A DNA stretch of 64,000 nt from the NCBI GenBank assembly GCA_020881915.1, contig JAJFPB010000008.1, forward strand, positions 62,001 to 126,000, written 5' to 3'. Origin of the DNA: Paramyrothecium sp. XJ0827 (taxonomy: Eukaryota; Ascomycota; Sordariomycetes; Hypocreales; Stachybotryaceae). The notes beneath the pieces were generated by a model that was not told where the DNA came from, made no database searches, and was given only the letters and a program-made list of their open reading frames with translations. Of the stretch, positions 22,036-34,377 are shown in pieces. The position numbers were made by a program, and so were the translations under genes. Within the stretch, counting starts at the first letter, position 1. Each line of letters begins with the position of its first letter.

Positions 22036-25000
22036 GGCGACAAGGCTGTGTGAGCGCACGCGCGCCTTTAGTCTGGGCGGAACAGCGTATGTTTTCCCCG
22101 GGCTGGCCAAGACTGCGTGTACTATGTGCGTGTGTGCCCGACCAACAAGCTCCGGCCCGTTACGCAGGGAATAACGGCCGTGCAGTCGTACAGACGGTTA
22201 CGGGTTGGTTCAGGTCTAATTGTTCCTCGTGTGTTGGTTGCTTCGACGGCACAATGCTTGGAAGGGGGGGCGGGCGCGTCTACCAAGTGCCGTGTGGGTG
22301 GATTGTCGACCCTCCTCGGAACGGTCTGTCGGTTCCTCTACGCAGTGATGAGGAGGCGAAGCTGCAGGTCCCAATTTCCGGTAACGACCGTTTGACGTGT
22401 CAGTCAAGAGCCAGCAAGGATGAATCAGGCTTTGGTTGGTTAGTTCGTTGGTTGGAGGTCAAAATCAAAAAGATGCAGGACGAGGCCAGCTTGCGGGGGG
22501 AGAGTGCGGCGGGAGGTGTAGCGTGGCAGCGACGTCAACGACGGTGAGCAGGTCGAGGGAGGAGAGGGTCTGAAGAATGCGGAGAGACGGCGATTGGATG
22601 TGAGGCGGCAGTGAGGCCGGTATAAAATGAGTTTAAGGAGATTGAATGAGAGAGAGCGTTGAGTGTGAGTGTGCCTGCGTGAAGGGTGGGAGGGAAGAGA
22701 GGACGAGCCTGGAGGGAAGTAAATCGGCGGTAAGCGGCCCGTCTCAGTCCAGCGCCGTGCAATTTGCGTGGCTTTGGGTCACCAGCCGCAATTATCACCG
22801 GCAAAATCCGGCGCCCGCCACACGTCTCTCACTGGTCGCTGGGTCGCTGGGTCAGGTACTCACTTTTTTTTATGACAGGTGTGGATGCCTTCAGCTTGCG
22901 CCGCTCGTCCGTGTCTGAGAAGCTGCACGGCGGCAGAAGAGGAGCAGCCTTCCAGTTCGGTTCTGCAACTGGTTCATCGTACAGTACGGAGGACGAGGGC
23001 GACGGCGAGTACTTAAGAGAATGCACATGCGCTGGGGGACGGCGGAGGTACCTCCCAGCCCACTCGCCCGTGCGTGCGTGCTCTGCAGGTACCTTTACAC
23101 TTGCTCCCCCAGACGGACATCGAAAAGAAACCGTGGACCCCTACCACTGCGCCTAGCATTCTGGCCATCCTCCTCGCTCATGGTCTGGGCAGTTGGCACA
23201 AGGCAAAATATCGTCAGAAGGCCTGGCCAGCTATTCCCAAAAAAGATAGCCCGCCCCCCCAAGTCAAAGACGAACTGTGTTTGGTCCTTTTCGCCGTGCT
23301 TGCAATCTATTCCCCTACTCCGTCCTAGACTCGCAGCCTACCTGGCCGGCACGGAGCGACTACTCCACGGCACTCTGGGTGGAGGAGGGCACAGGGGAAC
23401 CTGGGGTTCAGGCTGCAGGGCCACGGGGGAAGGGAGTGGCCCACCAACGTAGCCTGGGGGGGGGCTTCTGTAGTGGGCATTCTTTTGACAGGACTTCCCC
23501 AATCAAGCAACCTGGGGCGGAGAGAGGGAGGGAGCGTGCACAACTGAGTGTGGCGTCTTGGCGGCTGACCGGGGGGCCGCTCGTCGCGAAGGAGGGTTTC
23601 CCTGCCGGTGGGTCATCGTCATGGATCATGGATCATGTCCGAGGTCGAGATCGGACAAAAAGTCGCTTAGAACGCCTGGATATTCGCTGGCTCGAGGGAC
23701 GAGCGGATGGACGGGGCAGGTTTGGGGGCCGCGACTATGGAGACGGCGCTTCTGTAGGGCGAGAGGCTTTCAGCGGAACAGAACAAGATCCTTGGCTCCC
23801 GCCCTGATCCTGGTTGATGGAAGGATCGTCCTACAAGCGTTGAACGACCGTTGTATGGGTGGTTCAGTAAATATGGTGGCGCCTACGACAGGTCCAAAAA
23901 CGCATAGCGCGATGGCTGTCATCCGAACTCGGTACTGCAGACTACATCTGCAGCACTCGCTCGTCCGCAGAAGAAAGGCGCTTGACCAACGGGGGTTATA
24001 GAGTTGTGATCAGTTGCAGACTTCCCACAGACCGGGGGGGCCGCCCCAACGTGAGACACGCAGCCGTGAGGGTCGGCACCTTTGACACGGCGTCGCAGTC
24101 CAGCATCCTTGGCAAAGCTTTGGCGGCCTGGGCAGAGAAGACGACGTCTGGGTACGCTGATTAGTTCGTCTTTGCTGACTGACAAGCCGCCCACGCTCTG
24201 GCGTTCCGTTCATGACAGATCCGAGATGGTTAGCTCGCTTGGCAGAAGTGGTTTAGACCGAATCTTTCCACAAGCATCTGTCGGTCCGGGGAAAGGTGCA
24301 AAGAGCGTCTCCCACCAAAGAGCTGCCAGCGTTGCTCCCGTTGTCTCTGCTCGTGGCAGAAATGAAGCCCGTCTCATCCGTCGCACGGCACGCACGCTGA
24401 CAGCAAGAATGCGCCCATTTCGTAATCGCCAGCAACAGAACCCCGTCTGGCTTTCGACCTTTTCCGCAAACCTCGGGCCCATGCCAACTTTAACCTTCTC
24501 CATCCCCGGTCGCTCTGCTTTGATCTTCAGTGGCTCAACACCACCATTGATGTGATCGTGCAAGTCTGAGAAGCAGAAGCAAAAAGAAAAAGGAAGTAAA
24601 CTAGCGCAGGCACCATTCCCTTCCAGCTATAAGGCTGAGATGAGCGAATGCCGAGGCTACCGTGGGCGTTCGCAGCTAGCGAGCACACAACCGTAGGAGA
24701 TAACGCGGGCAGTGGAAAAGAGTCGTTAGCGTCTTGTTAGTTTGATGTTTCGTCACAGTGGGTTTGCGCTCTGACAAAAACAGGCAGCAACGTAATGAGG
24801 GTCTGCTAGTGCTGTGGTCCGTACCGCAAGTCAAGGTAAGGTAAGGTAGTCACGACACGAGACAGGCTGTTGAAGTCATTCATATGTCCATCGTCATATG
24901 CCGAGAGCATGATCCGACTTTCCCCGATCCACTTCGACGGAGCAGCTTCTCCACGACCGTCAGGCCACTTGGCGAGAGTCGTCACGTCGTTGCCGTCTGC

Positions 25001-27001
25001 TGGCCGATGCATCAGTTGCCTATGCAAGCAAGCCGCGACTCGAGCGGAGGACGTGAACTCGGGCCATTGGCCAACCAACATCAACACATGCAACGAAACG
25101 AGGCGTTTCAACCGACAAAAATCCCACGCCCACTCTAGCATCGAACGAGCTTAATGAGTGGGTCCCCGGGCGCGATGAGAAAGCCACAACCATCCTTCTC
25201 GCAGCAAATTAATGGCGATGGAGGGGCTTGGTGATGGCGTGGTGGCAGGGCAAAAGCAGCAAAGCCAGCCAGCCTGAGTCCTATCGACTCTGGGGGATAT
25301 GGCAGGGGGGCTCCCGAGCCAGGGACGGCATGTCACCCGCATCACACGCAAGCCCCGTGTGCGTGCTGAGACAGGGACGGGTGAATGTGTCTTCAGTGAC
25401 TGGCCTTGCCGGGCACTGCAGAGGCGACTATTGGTGCCACTCGCGTGGCCTCAGCATTCACGTCGTCGATGGTTCGCAACCCGACATGGGGGGCGAGGTT
25501 GGATTCAGAAGAGCACCCTTCATGGTGGTAATTAAACTATCGCGGCAACAGCCAAAACATGCTTGCACGAACACATTCCCTCTCCATGGGGCTCCACCCG
25601 GTCCCGTGCCCGTCACCTTATCTCTTGGGGGCCGCATGTGTCCCTGCAGTGCCCTTGTCGGCTCGTTCGGTATCCAGTCCTGCACTTTTGTGCTCAACAC
25701 GTTTCTGCAAAGGGCCATGTCTAGCGTCGATCCTTCAAGGACCCCAGTATGATTTTGCGTCGCTTCGGCGGCCCGCTTCCGTGATGAAACGTCCTTGTTT
25801 TTTTTTTGTCAAGGCGCAATGGCAGGATAGAAGCACATGGAGCCTCGTTCTGTCCTGTGTTCACAGCAAGCCTTCTTCGTGCTGTCCAGAAGCCAGCCCG
25901 TTCGTCATCTTGACCATTGCCCGAACCTTTTCGACACGTGCTGTTTGAGTAACCGTGTCTCGACCACCCTCAAGCACCCTCAACCACCCCTCAAGCAAGT
26001 TGAGACTCTTCCTTGGGCCCAGCACCTCAACCTAAGACACCACCAATCACAGGCATGACGGTCGACCCCTTTTCTGCTACCACATACGCCATGGTGTTGC
26101 ATCGAGGTTCGTGCTGACAAGCGGGACACCCATGTCCACATGATGCGAGCCTAGATGAAGATCGGAAATCGTCCGTCACCACTAAATAGACGGTCTCTTG
26201 GCCCATTTCCTCTGCCAAAAATTGGAAAACGGCGCGAGTCAAGAATCGAACATTCGTGAGGCTCGTGACACAACGTGGATCCTCTAGAGTCTCCATAGAA
26301 CGTTGCCGCTACTCTCAAGGTAGTCCCAGGTTCCACAGTAGCCTCGGCACTCAAAGTCAAGTCCCGTTTGTAACCCGGGGTGTTTTTCTGCTGGCGAATG
26401 CTGCGGAATTTGATGCTGGTTCTTGGCCCCAGCAATGACCTGCTTGCGCAGGTTTCGCTTGACCACCCACGGTTGAGAGTGCATGCCTGCCCCTTGCAAT
26501 CGGATGGGCCGCGTAATTATCCCGATTGCAGGGGAGTCTCCAGTCAAATCACACATCCCTTGCCCGTCATCGTACTACGTATCTTCGACCCTTCAACTGG
26601 TGTCTGTTGCTCCAGGCGCATTCGTCGTCTCTCCAGACGTCACAGGCTGCGAGACAAGCTAAACATTCTGCTTACAAAGACCGTTGTCTGAGTCAGTCAG
26701 TCAGTTGTTCCTCGATATAGGTGTCACATCCCACGATAAGTGTCATGTTCCTTGGGTGCCATGTACCTGGTTACGTGAATCTCTCATGAAGTCTTGTAAC
26801 ACGCGAGCTGTTGACGGGAACACTCAACATGGGTCAAGTGCGCAGTTCCATCTTGCTGATGACATGGCAAGATATTGTTGTTGAAATGCTTGAATTCGTT
26901 GGAACATGATTTAATACATCTATCGAAACCACTTAATGCTTACGCCGAAATGTCATGATGCGAGTCTGTGTCGCATTTTGAGGAAGCTTTCGTAGAGCTT
27001 A
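22036..27001. other. Gene-free stretch of about 5 kb
   Basis: The longest region without a supported gene. It covers the promoter side of the double zinc-cluster regulator and the 3' side of the ENA ATPase. Several frames of 110-180 codons occur (23277-23807, 24082-24555, 25228-25752), but they overlap on both strands, have biased Arg/Gly/Ser composition and show no motif. A short 8-bp-unit repeat lies at 22834-22853 and a T run at about 25798-25807. Long regulator promoters and non-coding transcripts are common in such gaps, but nothing in the sequence proves either. Confidence 0.5.
22834..22853. repeat. 8-bp tandem repeat, 2.5 copies
   Basis: The unit GGGTCGCT is repeated head to tail, with a first copy lacking one G and a partial third copy. 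It lies about 800 bp upstream of the double zinc-cluster regulator. No function is implied. Confidence 0.6.
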
Positions 27002-30000
27002 TTAAACGCCGCGACGTCCTGCCTCCTCGTCAGAATTGGTGGAGCTCATCGTGAGATATCGCCCAAACGTTCGCGTCTCCAAATCAGATGCTTCTCCCAT
27101 TGCCTTGCGCGCCTTGCGGCGGTAGTAGATGCGCTTGGCCCACTTCCACGACTCAATACCCAGGAAGAACAAAAACACCTCGATAAAAACAATACCCCAT
27201 TCCCAGGTAATCGCAGTCTGCCTGAAAACGTAATCGTTGAGCCCAGGAATGTAGATGATGGGAAACATGGTGATGAAGCCTGCAAAGATGGCCCAGAAGA
27301 GGAACTTGTTGCGCCAGACGTCGTAGCACCACTGGGTGAGGTAGCGCTTGCTCTTGGGCTGCATGCGGAAGAAGGATCGTCTCATGCTAATCATCTCCCA
27401 TGCCAGGAACAGAGAGAACCAGGTCAGGCAAGCGAACGTGGCGGCTCGGGCTCGGAAGACCACATCGCATGTGTTGATATCTTCGTTGCAGGCTTGGCCA
27501 ATGTCGGCGGCACCTCGTCCGAATCCGTATACGACAAGTGAGAAACATGAGAGGCAGAGCGCTGCCATCCAGAGGCCATACACGAGCATGTCAAGGAGCA
27601 GCTCGGGTGTAAAGACACCTTGCTTGAGCTGGGGCGATGGTGTTAGCTACTGGTCAGGGTCGCGCATGGGGTTTGACTTACATTGTGCGGGGGCCGCGAC
27701 ATGATGTCGGGGGCTGCAACCTCGAAGCCCAAGCCCATGTCTGGGAAAGCAGAGGTAACCATGATGATCCACATGATTTGCACGGGGGACAGGGGGAACA
27801 CAGAAAGGCCGGTGGAGTCCTTGAATGCCAATCCGATGAGAAGGGTGCATGCCTGTGCAATATTCTGGGCCAGCACGTGAAGGATGAACTTCTGGATGTT
27901 GTCAAACATGCGGCGGCCTTCTTCGACAGCGGCCAGGATGGAAGCAAAGTTGTCATCCGTCAGCACGATGTCAGAAGCCTCCTTGGCAACGTCAGAGCCC
28001 GCCATGCCCATGGCGATGCCGACGTCGGCACGCTTCAAGCTGGGCGAATCGTTAACGCCGTCACCAGTCATGGCCACGAAGGCTCCACGGCGATGCAGGG
28101 CGTCGACCATGCGGACCTTGGTCTGCGGAGCGCAGCGAGCAATGACGAACGGCAGGAAGGGCAGCTTGTCGATTTGGTCATCAGACAGCTTGTCGAATTC
28201 AGAGGCCGCCATGACCATTGTCTTGGCCACATCTGCCGCAATCTCGGACATCTTGGTGGGGAGGATGCCAACCTCAAGCGCAATGGCACGCGCTGTCTCC
28301 GGGTGGTCACCCGTGAGCATGTGGACGCTGATGCCGGCTTCGTGGCATTGACGGACGGACGGCGCAGACTCTGCCCGAGGTGGATCGTACAAGCCGATTA
28401 GTCCGCGGAAGATGAGATCCTGCTCGAACTCGCCTCGCTCCAGCTCGGCTTCGTTCTCCTTGATTGGGCGCAAGTCCGTCTTGCTTGCGAACGCCAAAAC
28501 TCGCAGGCCAAGACGGGCCAGGGCCTCCATGTTGCTCAGGACATCAGCCTCCATCTGTTCGGTCATCTCATGGAGCTCGTCGTCGATGATGTAATGCGAG
28601 CACGATCCTAGGACACGCTCGACGGCGCCCTTGGTGAAGAGCCACTGCTTTTGGGCCTGGCGGTCCTCGAAGATGGCAGACATCTTCTTCACATCCGAGT
28701 CGAAAGGGAATTCAGCAAGCTGGTGCCATCGAGCCTTTTCGCCGCTGGAAAGACCCAGGCGATTCCAACCAAACTTGGAGGCGAAAACCTGGATGGCAAT
28801 CTCAGTGGGGTCACCTCGAGCGTGCCAGCCGTTTTCACCGTTGAGAACGGTCGCGAGATTGGCCAGGGATGCAACGTTGAGATACTCCCTGAGGGTCGAA
28901 TCCGAGGTGGGCAGGTCGCTGGGGTTGACAACATCACCTTCGCTGTCATTCTGGCCAGTCGTCATATCCTTGGGCTGCTGCTTCTTCAGGCTGACATCGC
29001 CAGCTTCCGGGTTGAAAGGTTCGTTGGTCTCCCCAACACAGTACACGCCCCGGCCGGGAATCCAGGCACGCTTGACAACCATGTTGCCTTGGGTGAGAGT
29101 ACCAGTCTTATCCGAACAGATGTCTAGAGGGAGTTAGCTGCCTGTACTGTTCACGAGATGCTGGTTTCTTACTGGTCACAGCTCCGAGAGCTTCGAGACT
29201 GCGCAGATTTCGGACGATTACGTGACGCTTCACCATCTGCTTGGTTCCGGCAGCCATTGTAATTGTGAGAACCACAATGAGGGACGCTGGCAGCATGGAA
29301 AGGCCGGTGGCTACAGCGTAGATCACCACCTCCTGCTGGCTACTGAATTCGTTGGCAGCGAGAACAATGATTGCACAGATGACGGCGGTTCCCAAAAGCA
29401 ACAGGGCAAGCTTAGATAGCTTCCTCTGCAACGGAGTACCCACGGTAGTACCCAGGAATCGCCCAACGAAATCCCAGAAAGTCAAGATCCATGCCTCAGC
29501 CCACCGGCGTTTCTGAACTGTGCCGTCTTCGCTGCGCTTGGGCTCTCGTCGACGAGAGTTGTTTCCTCGCAAAGCAGCAGCGATCTGACCAACTTCGGTG
29601 TACATACCGGTGGCAAAAACGACACCGCGCGCTCGACCTTTGGTCACGTTGGCGGAGCTGTAGGCGATGTTGAGACGGTCACCAGGGCCGGTGTCTTCCG
29701 GGAAGGTCGTGGCAGTTTCCTTGCGGACCGGTAGCGATTCGCCAGTGAGCAGAGCTTCGTTTGACTCGAAGTTGACCGCCTCGATGAGGCGGACATCAGC
29801 CGGAACAGTGTCGCCCGTCTTCAACTCAACCATATCTCCGGGAACAATCTCGGCGGTGGGAACCACCTGGTTCCTGCCATCGCGAATGGCTTGGGCGGTG
29901 GGCGAGCTCAATGAGCGTAATGAGTCGAGCGTCTTTGCGGCCTTGAAGTCCTGGTAAAAGCCGACCGTGATATTAAGGAGAATGACGGCACCGACGACAC

Positions 30001-30358
30001 CGCCTTCAATCCAGGACTTGATGCCGAGCGAGGCGCCAAAAGCCAAGATAAGGACCTGCAGAGGCAGTTAGTGGCCAAGTTCCCCTAGAATATGGCGCTT
30101 CGAACTCACAAAGGTCAAGGCGTTGGCAATCTGGGCGATGAAGATGGAGAGCGGTTGGACGCCCTTATCGTCGCCAAACTCGTTGCGTCCGTACTCTTCA
30201 AGACGGCGCTTCGCCTCCTCCGAGGTCAAACCATCTGTAGTGTCGGCCTTCAGCTCCTGGGCGACGTCTTCGAACGTCAGGGCATGGGCCGGAGCCGAGA
30301 TTGGCTTGTTGGACTGGCCAGAGACATGCTCGGGCTGGTCCTGGGGCTTTTCACCCAT
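27002..30358 (-). CDS. ena1: ENA-type Na+/K+ efflux P-type ATPase (P2D)
   Basis: Plasma-membrane pump that exports Na+ (and K+) at the cost of ATP, important for salt and alkaline-pH tolerance. Exons 30110-30358, 29173-30055, 27682-29123 and 27002-27628 (introns 54, 49 and 53 nt) encode 1066 aa, near the usual ~1090. The cation-ATPase N-terminal domain opens HALTFEDVAQELK. The actuator TGES is at 187-190, and the phosphorylated aspartate is D382 in NICSDKTGTLT, made by joining exons 2 and 3. KGAVERVLGSC marks the nucleotide-binding domain, and MLTGDHPETARAIALEVG plus MTGDGVNDSPSLKRADVG the hinge. The C-terminal spans follow, including FILHVLAQNIAQACTLLIGL, and exon 4 ends in a basic cytosolic tail. 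ENA rather than SERCA or plant Ca2+-ATPase assignment rests on the MLTGDHPETA context and C-terminal layout. PacC-type hexamers lie upstream. Confidence 0.95.
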
Positions 30359-33114
30359 GACTGGTGGCTGTCAGGTTCGAGCTTGTGGGTGACAAAAGTT
30401 TGGTCATGAGTTGTAAGAAAGACTCAGCTGCTGGGACAGGCAGATGCAATAGTCCAATGGCCAAACGAATTGTCCTTGATGAGGTTGCGTAGAGAAAAGA
30501 AGAAACGGATGAAGAAGAAGAGAGCTTGAGATGGGCAAACCTTTCATGAGATTCGTTAGCGCTCCTGCCTACACACACGCAAGGCATCTCGGGGTCATGA
30601 TGCTTGGCGCCCCACTAGTTGGTGAATGATTTCATCCGCAAAACCAAGATGATCAGAAGTGAGATACCATTCGCAGGATAGTGGCTCCAAGCGGGTAAGG
30701 GTTTGGTTGCTTGGCTCCCAAGAACCGGACCAGCACACCTTACCCAGCGTCCAGTGTGGGGTTGCCGCCAAGCCATCTGTACGGTATCCAATACTGTCCG
30801 TGTGGGAAGACGCTGCTGGGGACCTGAGTTGGGGCCAGTCAAGACTCGGAGCACCATGCATGGCGAGTCGTGCGGAGTGCGCGACGGCGTGCTAATGACG
30901 ACAGAAGTTGGCTTTTTTGGAGACGGCGAGGGAGGTGAAAGTGTCGAGGTGCATGTGCCCCGTCCCTTCCCCCAACTTGGTAGCTTAAAATTAAACTTCA
31001 TGGCCCACACGTTGGAGGCGGCGGGTCTCGCGTGCCTTCCTTTACCAAGCACGAAGCAAGCTCTACACGTCGCGGGTTTTCGGTGGCGACGGAACCGGCT
31101 TCGCGAATTGGAAAACAACCCAGAGGAAAACAATGTGCCGTTGTGTTTTGTGCAATCATGACATGTCCCATCATTCCTCTCGGATTCCCCATACAGTGCA
31201 TGGCTCCCTACGCGCGCTGACCGAGAAGAACCGACACCAGAGGCTCGCCAAGGCCCTTAAGTCTCGGCGCGCGAGTCTCTGAAGCACTGGCAGGGAAGAA
31301 GTGCAGCACGTGGCCTGCCACTGGTTGTTACCACCAGCTTGTGGAGATGATGTATGTCATGGCTGACGTCGCTGAGGCTTTATCGGATAGCATTTTGCAC
31401 CGGGCAATGCTTGGCGGCTGTTGGTGAGGCGGTTGCGATTGCGGTCGCGTGCCCTGTTCCTCGCAAAGTAATGAAAGATCCCGGTTGGCGGGTTTTCCTC
31501 CGGCCAGGGCTGTCATGGCTAACCGGGGTCGCCGTCAACAAGCAAAGGCTGCAAGCAAAGCTCCATTCTCTAGCAATGTCGGCAACAAAGTTTAAGTTGT
31601 TCTTGGAAAATCTCCTTGAGAGCTTAATTTAATTTTCTTTTATTGTTGTTTATTCTCGTTGCTTTTCGATCTTTCCTGTTACAGAATGCCCCCAAATTAA
31701 ATTGAAGATTGCTCAATGCCTTGTGGCTTGTGCTACCATTTGTTCACATATCTGCCTCTCTATTCTACCTGTTTTGATCCTGCCAGTGTCAATTGCCCAT
31801 CAAGCCGTTGAGCACAACACACCCAGATCAAGGCCCATCTCACCCCAGCAGCGTGACAACAAGGACATAAATCAAGGAGAACTCCCCACACGCCTGTACT
31901 TCCTAGCATAATCGAGCAGATATACTCCAGGAGCCGTTGCAAGAAGAGGAGAAAGAGAAGAAGAAAAGAATTAATAATAGTTGGATAAACTACGTGGTGA
32001 ACATGAAGGAAAGCATGAACCTCTACGATTAAAGACAAGAGGACTCTGCTCAATCCGCGGCCGGGAACCCCATCAGCTGTTGACAGTGTGTCTGCAGAAG
32101 CCCCAGCTTTTCGGGTGTGCCTGTGATGTACATACCACTGTTCTGAGACATCGGCGGCCTTGGTGGTGGCGAGACCTTCCAGACCCCGTCTCCGCGGTTC
32201 GAGGCTCTTCAGTCGCTGCAGATATCTCCCAAGCACAGAACACTACAGTTGGTAAGGTGCGAGTGTGTACCCGTACTCCTGAAGTACCAATTCCTCTCAT
32301 TCATCCTCAGTCTAGTACGAAAGCACGTCAATGCAGGATCGGGATACTCTCCAATCATGTATCGGTCACTTTGGTTTTGATACAACTGATTCCCTTTGAC
32401 CTTCTGATCATAAAAATCCAGCCTGCTCGTCCCTTCAAGACAAGAACATCCTGCCTGTCCCTTCCTGCCGCCATTGGCAATTGTAGCCCTTTCAAATGTG
32501 TTCGGGTTTTGGTGTATTTACAAAGCGCGGCGCTGCTTGAGACGTTTACTGAAGTCATGGGTAGCCTAAACGAGTTGGAGAACAATAATGGTAATCATTT
32601 CGAACAGTTTAGCAATTCCCCGGTATGGTAGGCCATTCCAAATCCGCATCTCCATATCCATCACTACCAGAGGTCACCGATGACGTGCGTAGGTCACCGT
32701 AGTGCACATGTTCAACTTGCTCGAAAGGTACCATCAGTCTGGTGTCGCGTCAAATGGCTGATAGCTCGTCCAAGAGATCAAATTGAGCCTACACTATTCA
32801 CTAACAAATATCTTTTCCAGCACAGTTCATGATTCTTTGGACCAGCTGTGTTCCATCGTCACGGCCAGCTGCCAATACCGGAATGGGTAAGTTGAGGGTT
32901 ATCCCTATTGGTCCTTGTGTTTCTCTTTGGGAATGTGGCGCGGTCCGTGCCGGAACGGGGATGAATATTCCGATCCGCAAAGCACACTCTTCCGCCCTTA
33001 CGAGCGGATTGGCCCCACCACAATAATACAGCAAATCAATGCCAGGGAGACCAAGAAGCGGCGCATGTGACCTTCATAATCCGAAAAAAATTCAGCTTTC
33101 CAACAAGAAAACAC
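30359..33114. other. Intergenic, upstream of ENA ATPase to the tRNA gene
   Basis: Apart from the PacC-type hexamers nothing is supported. A 216-codon frame at 31981-32631 begins with TTG, has no motif and overlaps a 158-codon antisense frame, so I treat it as chance. The segment 31620-31700 is AT-rich. Confidence 0.5.
30603..31415. promoter_or_regulatory. Five PacC-type hexamers upstream of the ENA ATPase
   Basis: The core GCCAAG or its complement CTTGGC occurs at 30603-30608, 30710-30715, 30767-30772, 31247-31252 and 31410-31415, that is 245-1057 bp upstream of the ATG. GCCARG is the known binding core of the alkaline-pH regulator PacC, and ENA genes are known to be induced by alkaline pH in several fungi. 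That these sites act here is inference. Confidence 0.45.
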
Positions 33115-33206
33115 GCCATGGTCGTCTAGTGGTTAGGACATCAGTTTGTGGCCCACCGCAAGCTTAATGTGCACTGAAAACGGCGGTTCGATTCCGCCCC
33201 GTGGCA
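33115..33206 (+). tRNA. trnH-GUG: tRNA-His (anticodon GUG) with 20-nt intron
   Basis: The cloverleaf folds cleanly. The acceptor stem GCCATGG (33115-33121) pairs with CCGTGGC (33199-33205) with one G-T pair, and the discriminator is A at 33206. The D stem GTCT pairs with GGAC, and the anticodon stem TCAGT (33141-33145) pairs with ACTGA (33173-33177). The T stem GGCGG/CCGCC encloses TTCGATT. The anticodon GTG lies at 33148-33150 with G at position 37. A 20-nt intron (33152-33171) sits one base 3' of the anticodon, the canonical nuclear position cut by tRNA splicing endonuclease. The internal A box (TCTAGTGGTTAGG) and B box (GGTTCGATTCC) are intact. The extra 5' G of mature tRNA-His is added after transcription and is not encoded. 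Confidence 0.95.
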
Positions 33207-33252
33207 TGGTTCAGCATCTGAAGTCCTCCGGGACTGGCGCTTGTCGCCTTTG

Positions 33253-33258
33253 TTTTTT
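33253..33258 (+). terminator. Pol III T-run terminator candidate
   Basis: Six consecutive T residues lie 47 bp downstream of the tRNA-His discriminator base. A run of four or more T on the non-template strand is the normal Pol III stop; this is the first clear one after the gene. Confidence 0.6.
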
Positions 33259-34363
33259 GTCTTTGTTCTGTCTTTTTGCTCGGGTATAGTGTGTGAACTT
33301 CATCATCATCGTCCATTAGAATCAGGAAGTGGTAATTGGGGTTCACCTAGCATACATTCAACGGCATCGTCGGTGGGCACAAGAATCGCTCGTGTAAGCT
33401 CATTCAAACCCAATTCGAAGCCAAGCAAACTGAATGACAGCTTCCATGGATAAATCAGAGGGTCGCAATTGATTTATGTATTGAGCGAAAGGGAAGCCAG
33501 TATCCGATTTCATTGATTGGTCGTTGTCTCGCATTCATGGACCCCTTCAGACAATCCAGAACTTGTAGCGTCGTCTCCTACGCTACTGCATGTGCATGCC
33601 TGAAAAGCAATCAAGGAGGACAGTCAGAGCCAAGAGTAAAGCCGTGCCCAGTTCGGCAAAGGAATGTGACTATCTGCTCATGGCTTGAAGAAACTGTAGG
33701 AATGTAGACCGAACACCGTCATGACCCGTGCTATGCAGCTGTGCACTTGCGAATGGACCAACACCCAGATCCCGGTGGATGGTGCACAGGGTCGCCGCTG
33801 AACCAGGGCTGCATCGACAACCCGACGTAGGCAGTCCTGTAAAGCGATATGGCCATATCTTGGTTGCCATGGAGTTCTGAGTCTCTCGGCCGAGTCTCGG
33901 ACCACTGCTGCGAGGAACGTCATCGAGACGTAATGTAAGCTAGTGCGTATACGAGCGACACCCGTTCGTCATGCGTCCAGGATGGCTGTTCCTCGTCTCC
34001 ACCGGGGCCAGCTCCGGCATGTGCAACCTTGTCGAACATGCCTGCTCCTGTGACGGGACTGTGAATATTTGGTAGCACACTGAGGTAAGCATTGTGCCGT
34101 GTCGCATATCATAAGTTGCTATAGTATCAAAGCGCCCAACATCAGACTGCCCGAACACGCAAGGTTGCTACCTCAGCTGTATCGGGTGCGCCATCTCCCG
34201 GATTCAAGCCGGAAACCCCTTAGGTACCGCCAACAAAAGACCTTCCCTTTGTGCCGCAGCCCTGATGAATCAGGACGGATGGCTGGAGGGTGTCTGTCGG
34301 ATACGTACCTTTAACTGAAGGATTTCGTCCCGCGGGTCTCAGCGCGCCCCTCAAACCCTACCC

Positions 34364-34377
34364 GCGATCGCGATCGC
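34364..34377. promoter_or_regulatory. GATC-rich palindrome upstream of uve1, possible light-response element
   Basis: The 14-bp perfect palindrome GCGATCGCGATCGC lies 274 bp upstream of the start codon. It contains two GATCGC half-sites and resembles the GATNNCGATN-type arrangement described for White Collar complex targets. A UVE1 homologue is known to be White Collar-regulated in Cryptococcus. About four 14-bp palindromes are expected by chance in a window this size, so the motif is only suggestive. Confidence 0.3.

Noticed and set aside
23277..25752. Frames of 150-180 codons in the 5-kb gap
   Set aside because: They overlap on both strands, are rich in Arg/Gly/Ser, lack motifs and cannot be joined by convincing splice sites.
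26277..26291. Fifteen bases identical to a common cloning polylinker (BamHI-XbaI part)
   Set aside because: The match stops at both ends and the flanks are ordinary genomic sequence, so there is no sign of vector contamination; treated as coincidence.
26220..26300. Possible minus-strand tRNA suggested by a TTCGATTC-like B box
   Set aside because: The T stem does not pair and no matching acceptor or anticodon stem can be found at the right distances.
31981..32631. A 216-codon frame between the ENA ATPase and tRNA-His
   Set aside because: It opens with TTG rather than ATG, overlaps an antisense frame, contains no motif and lies in DNA with non-coding composition.
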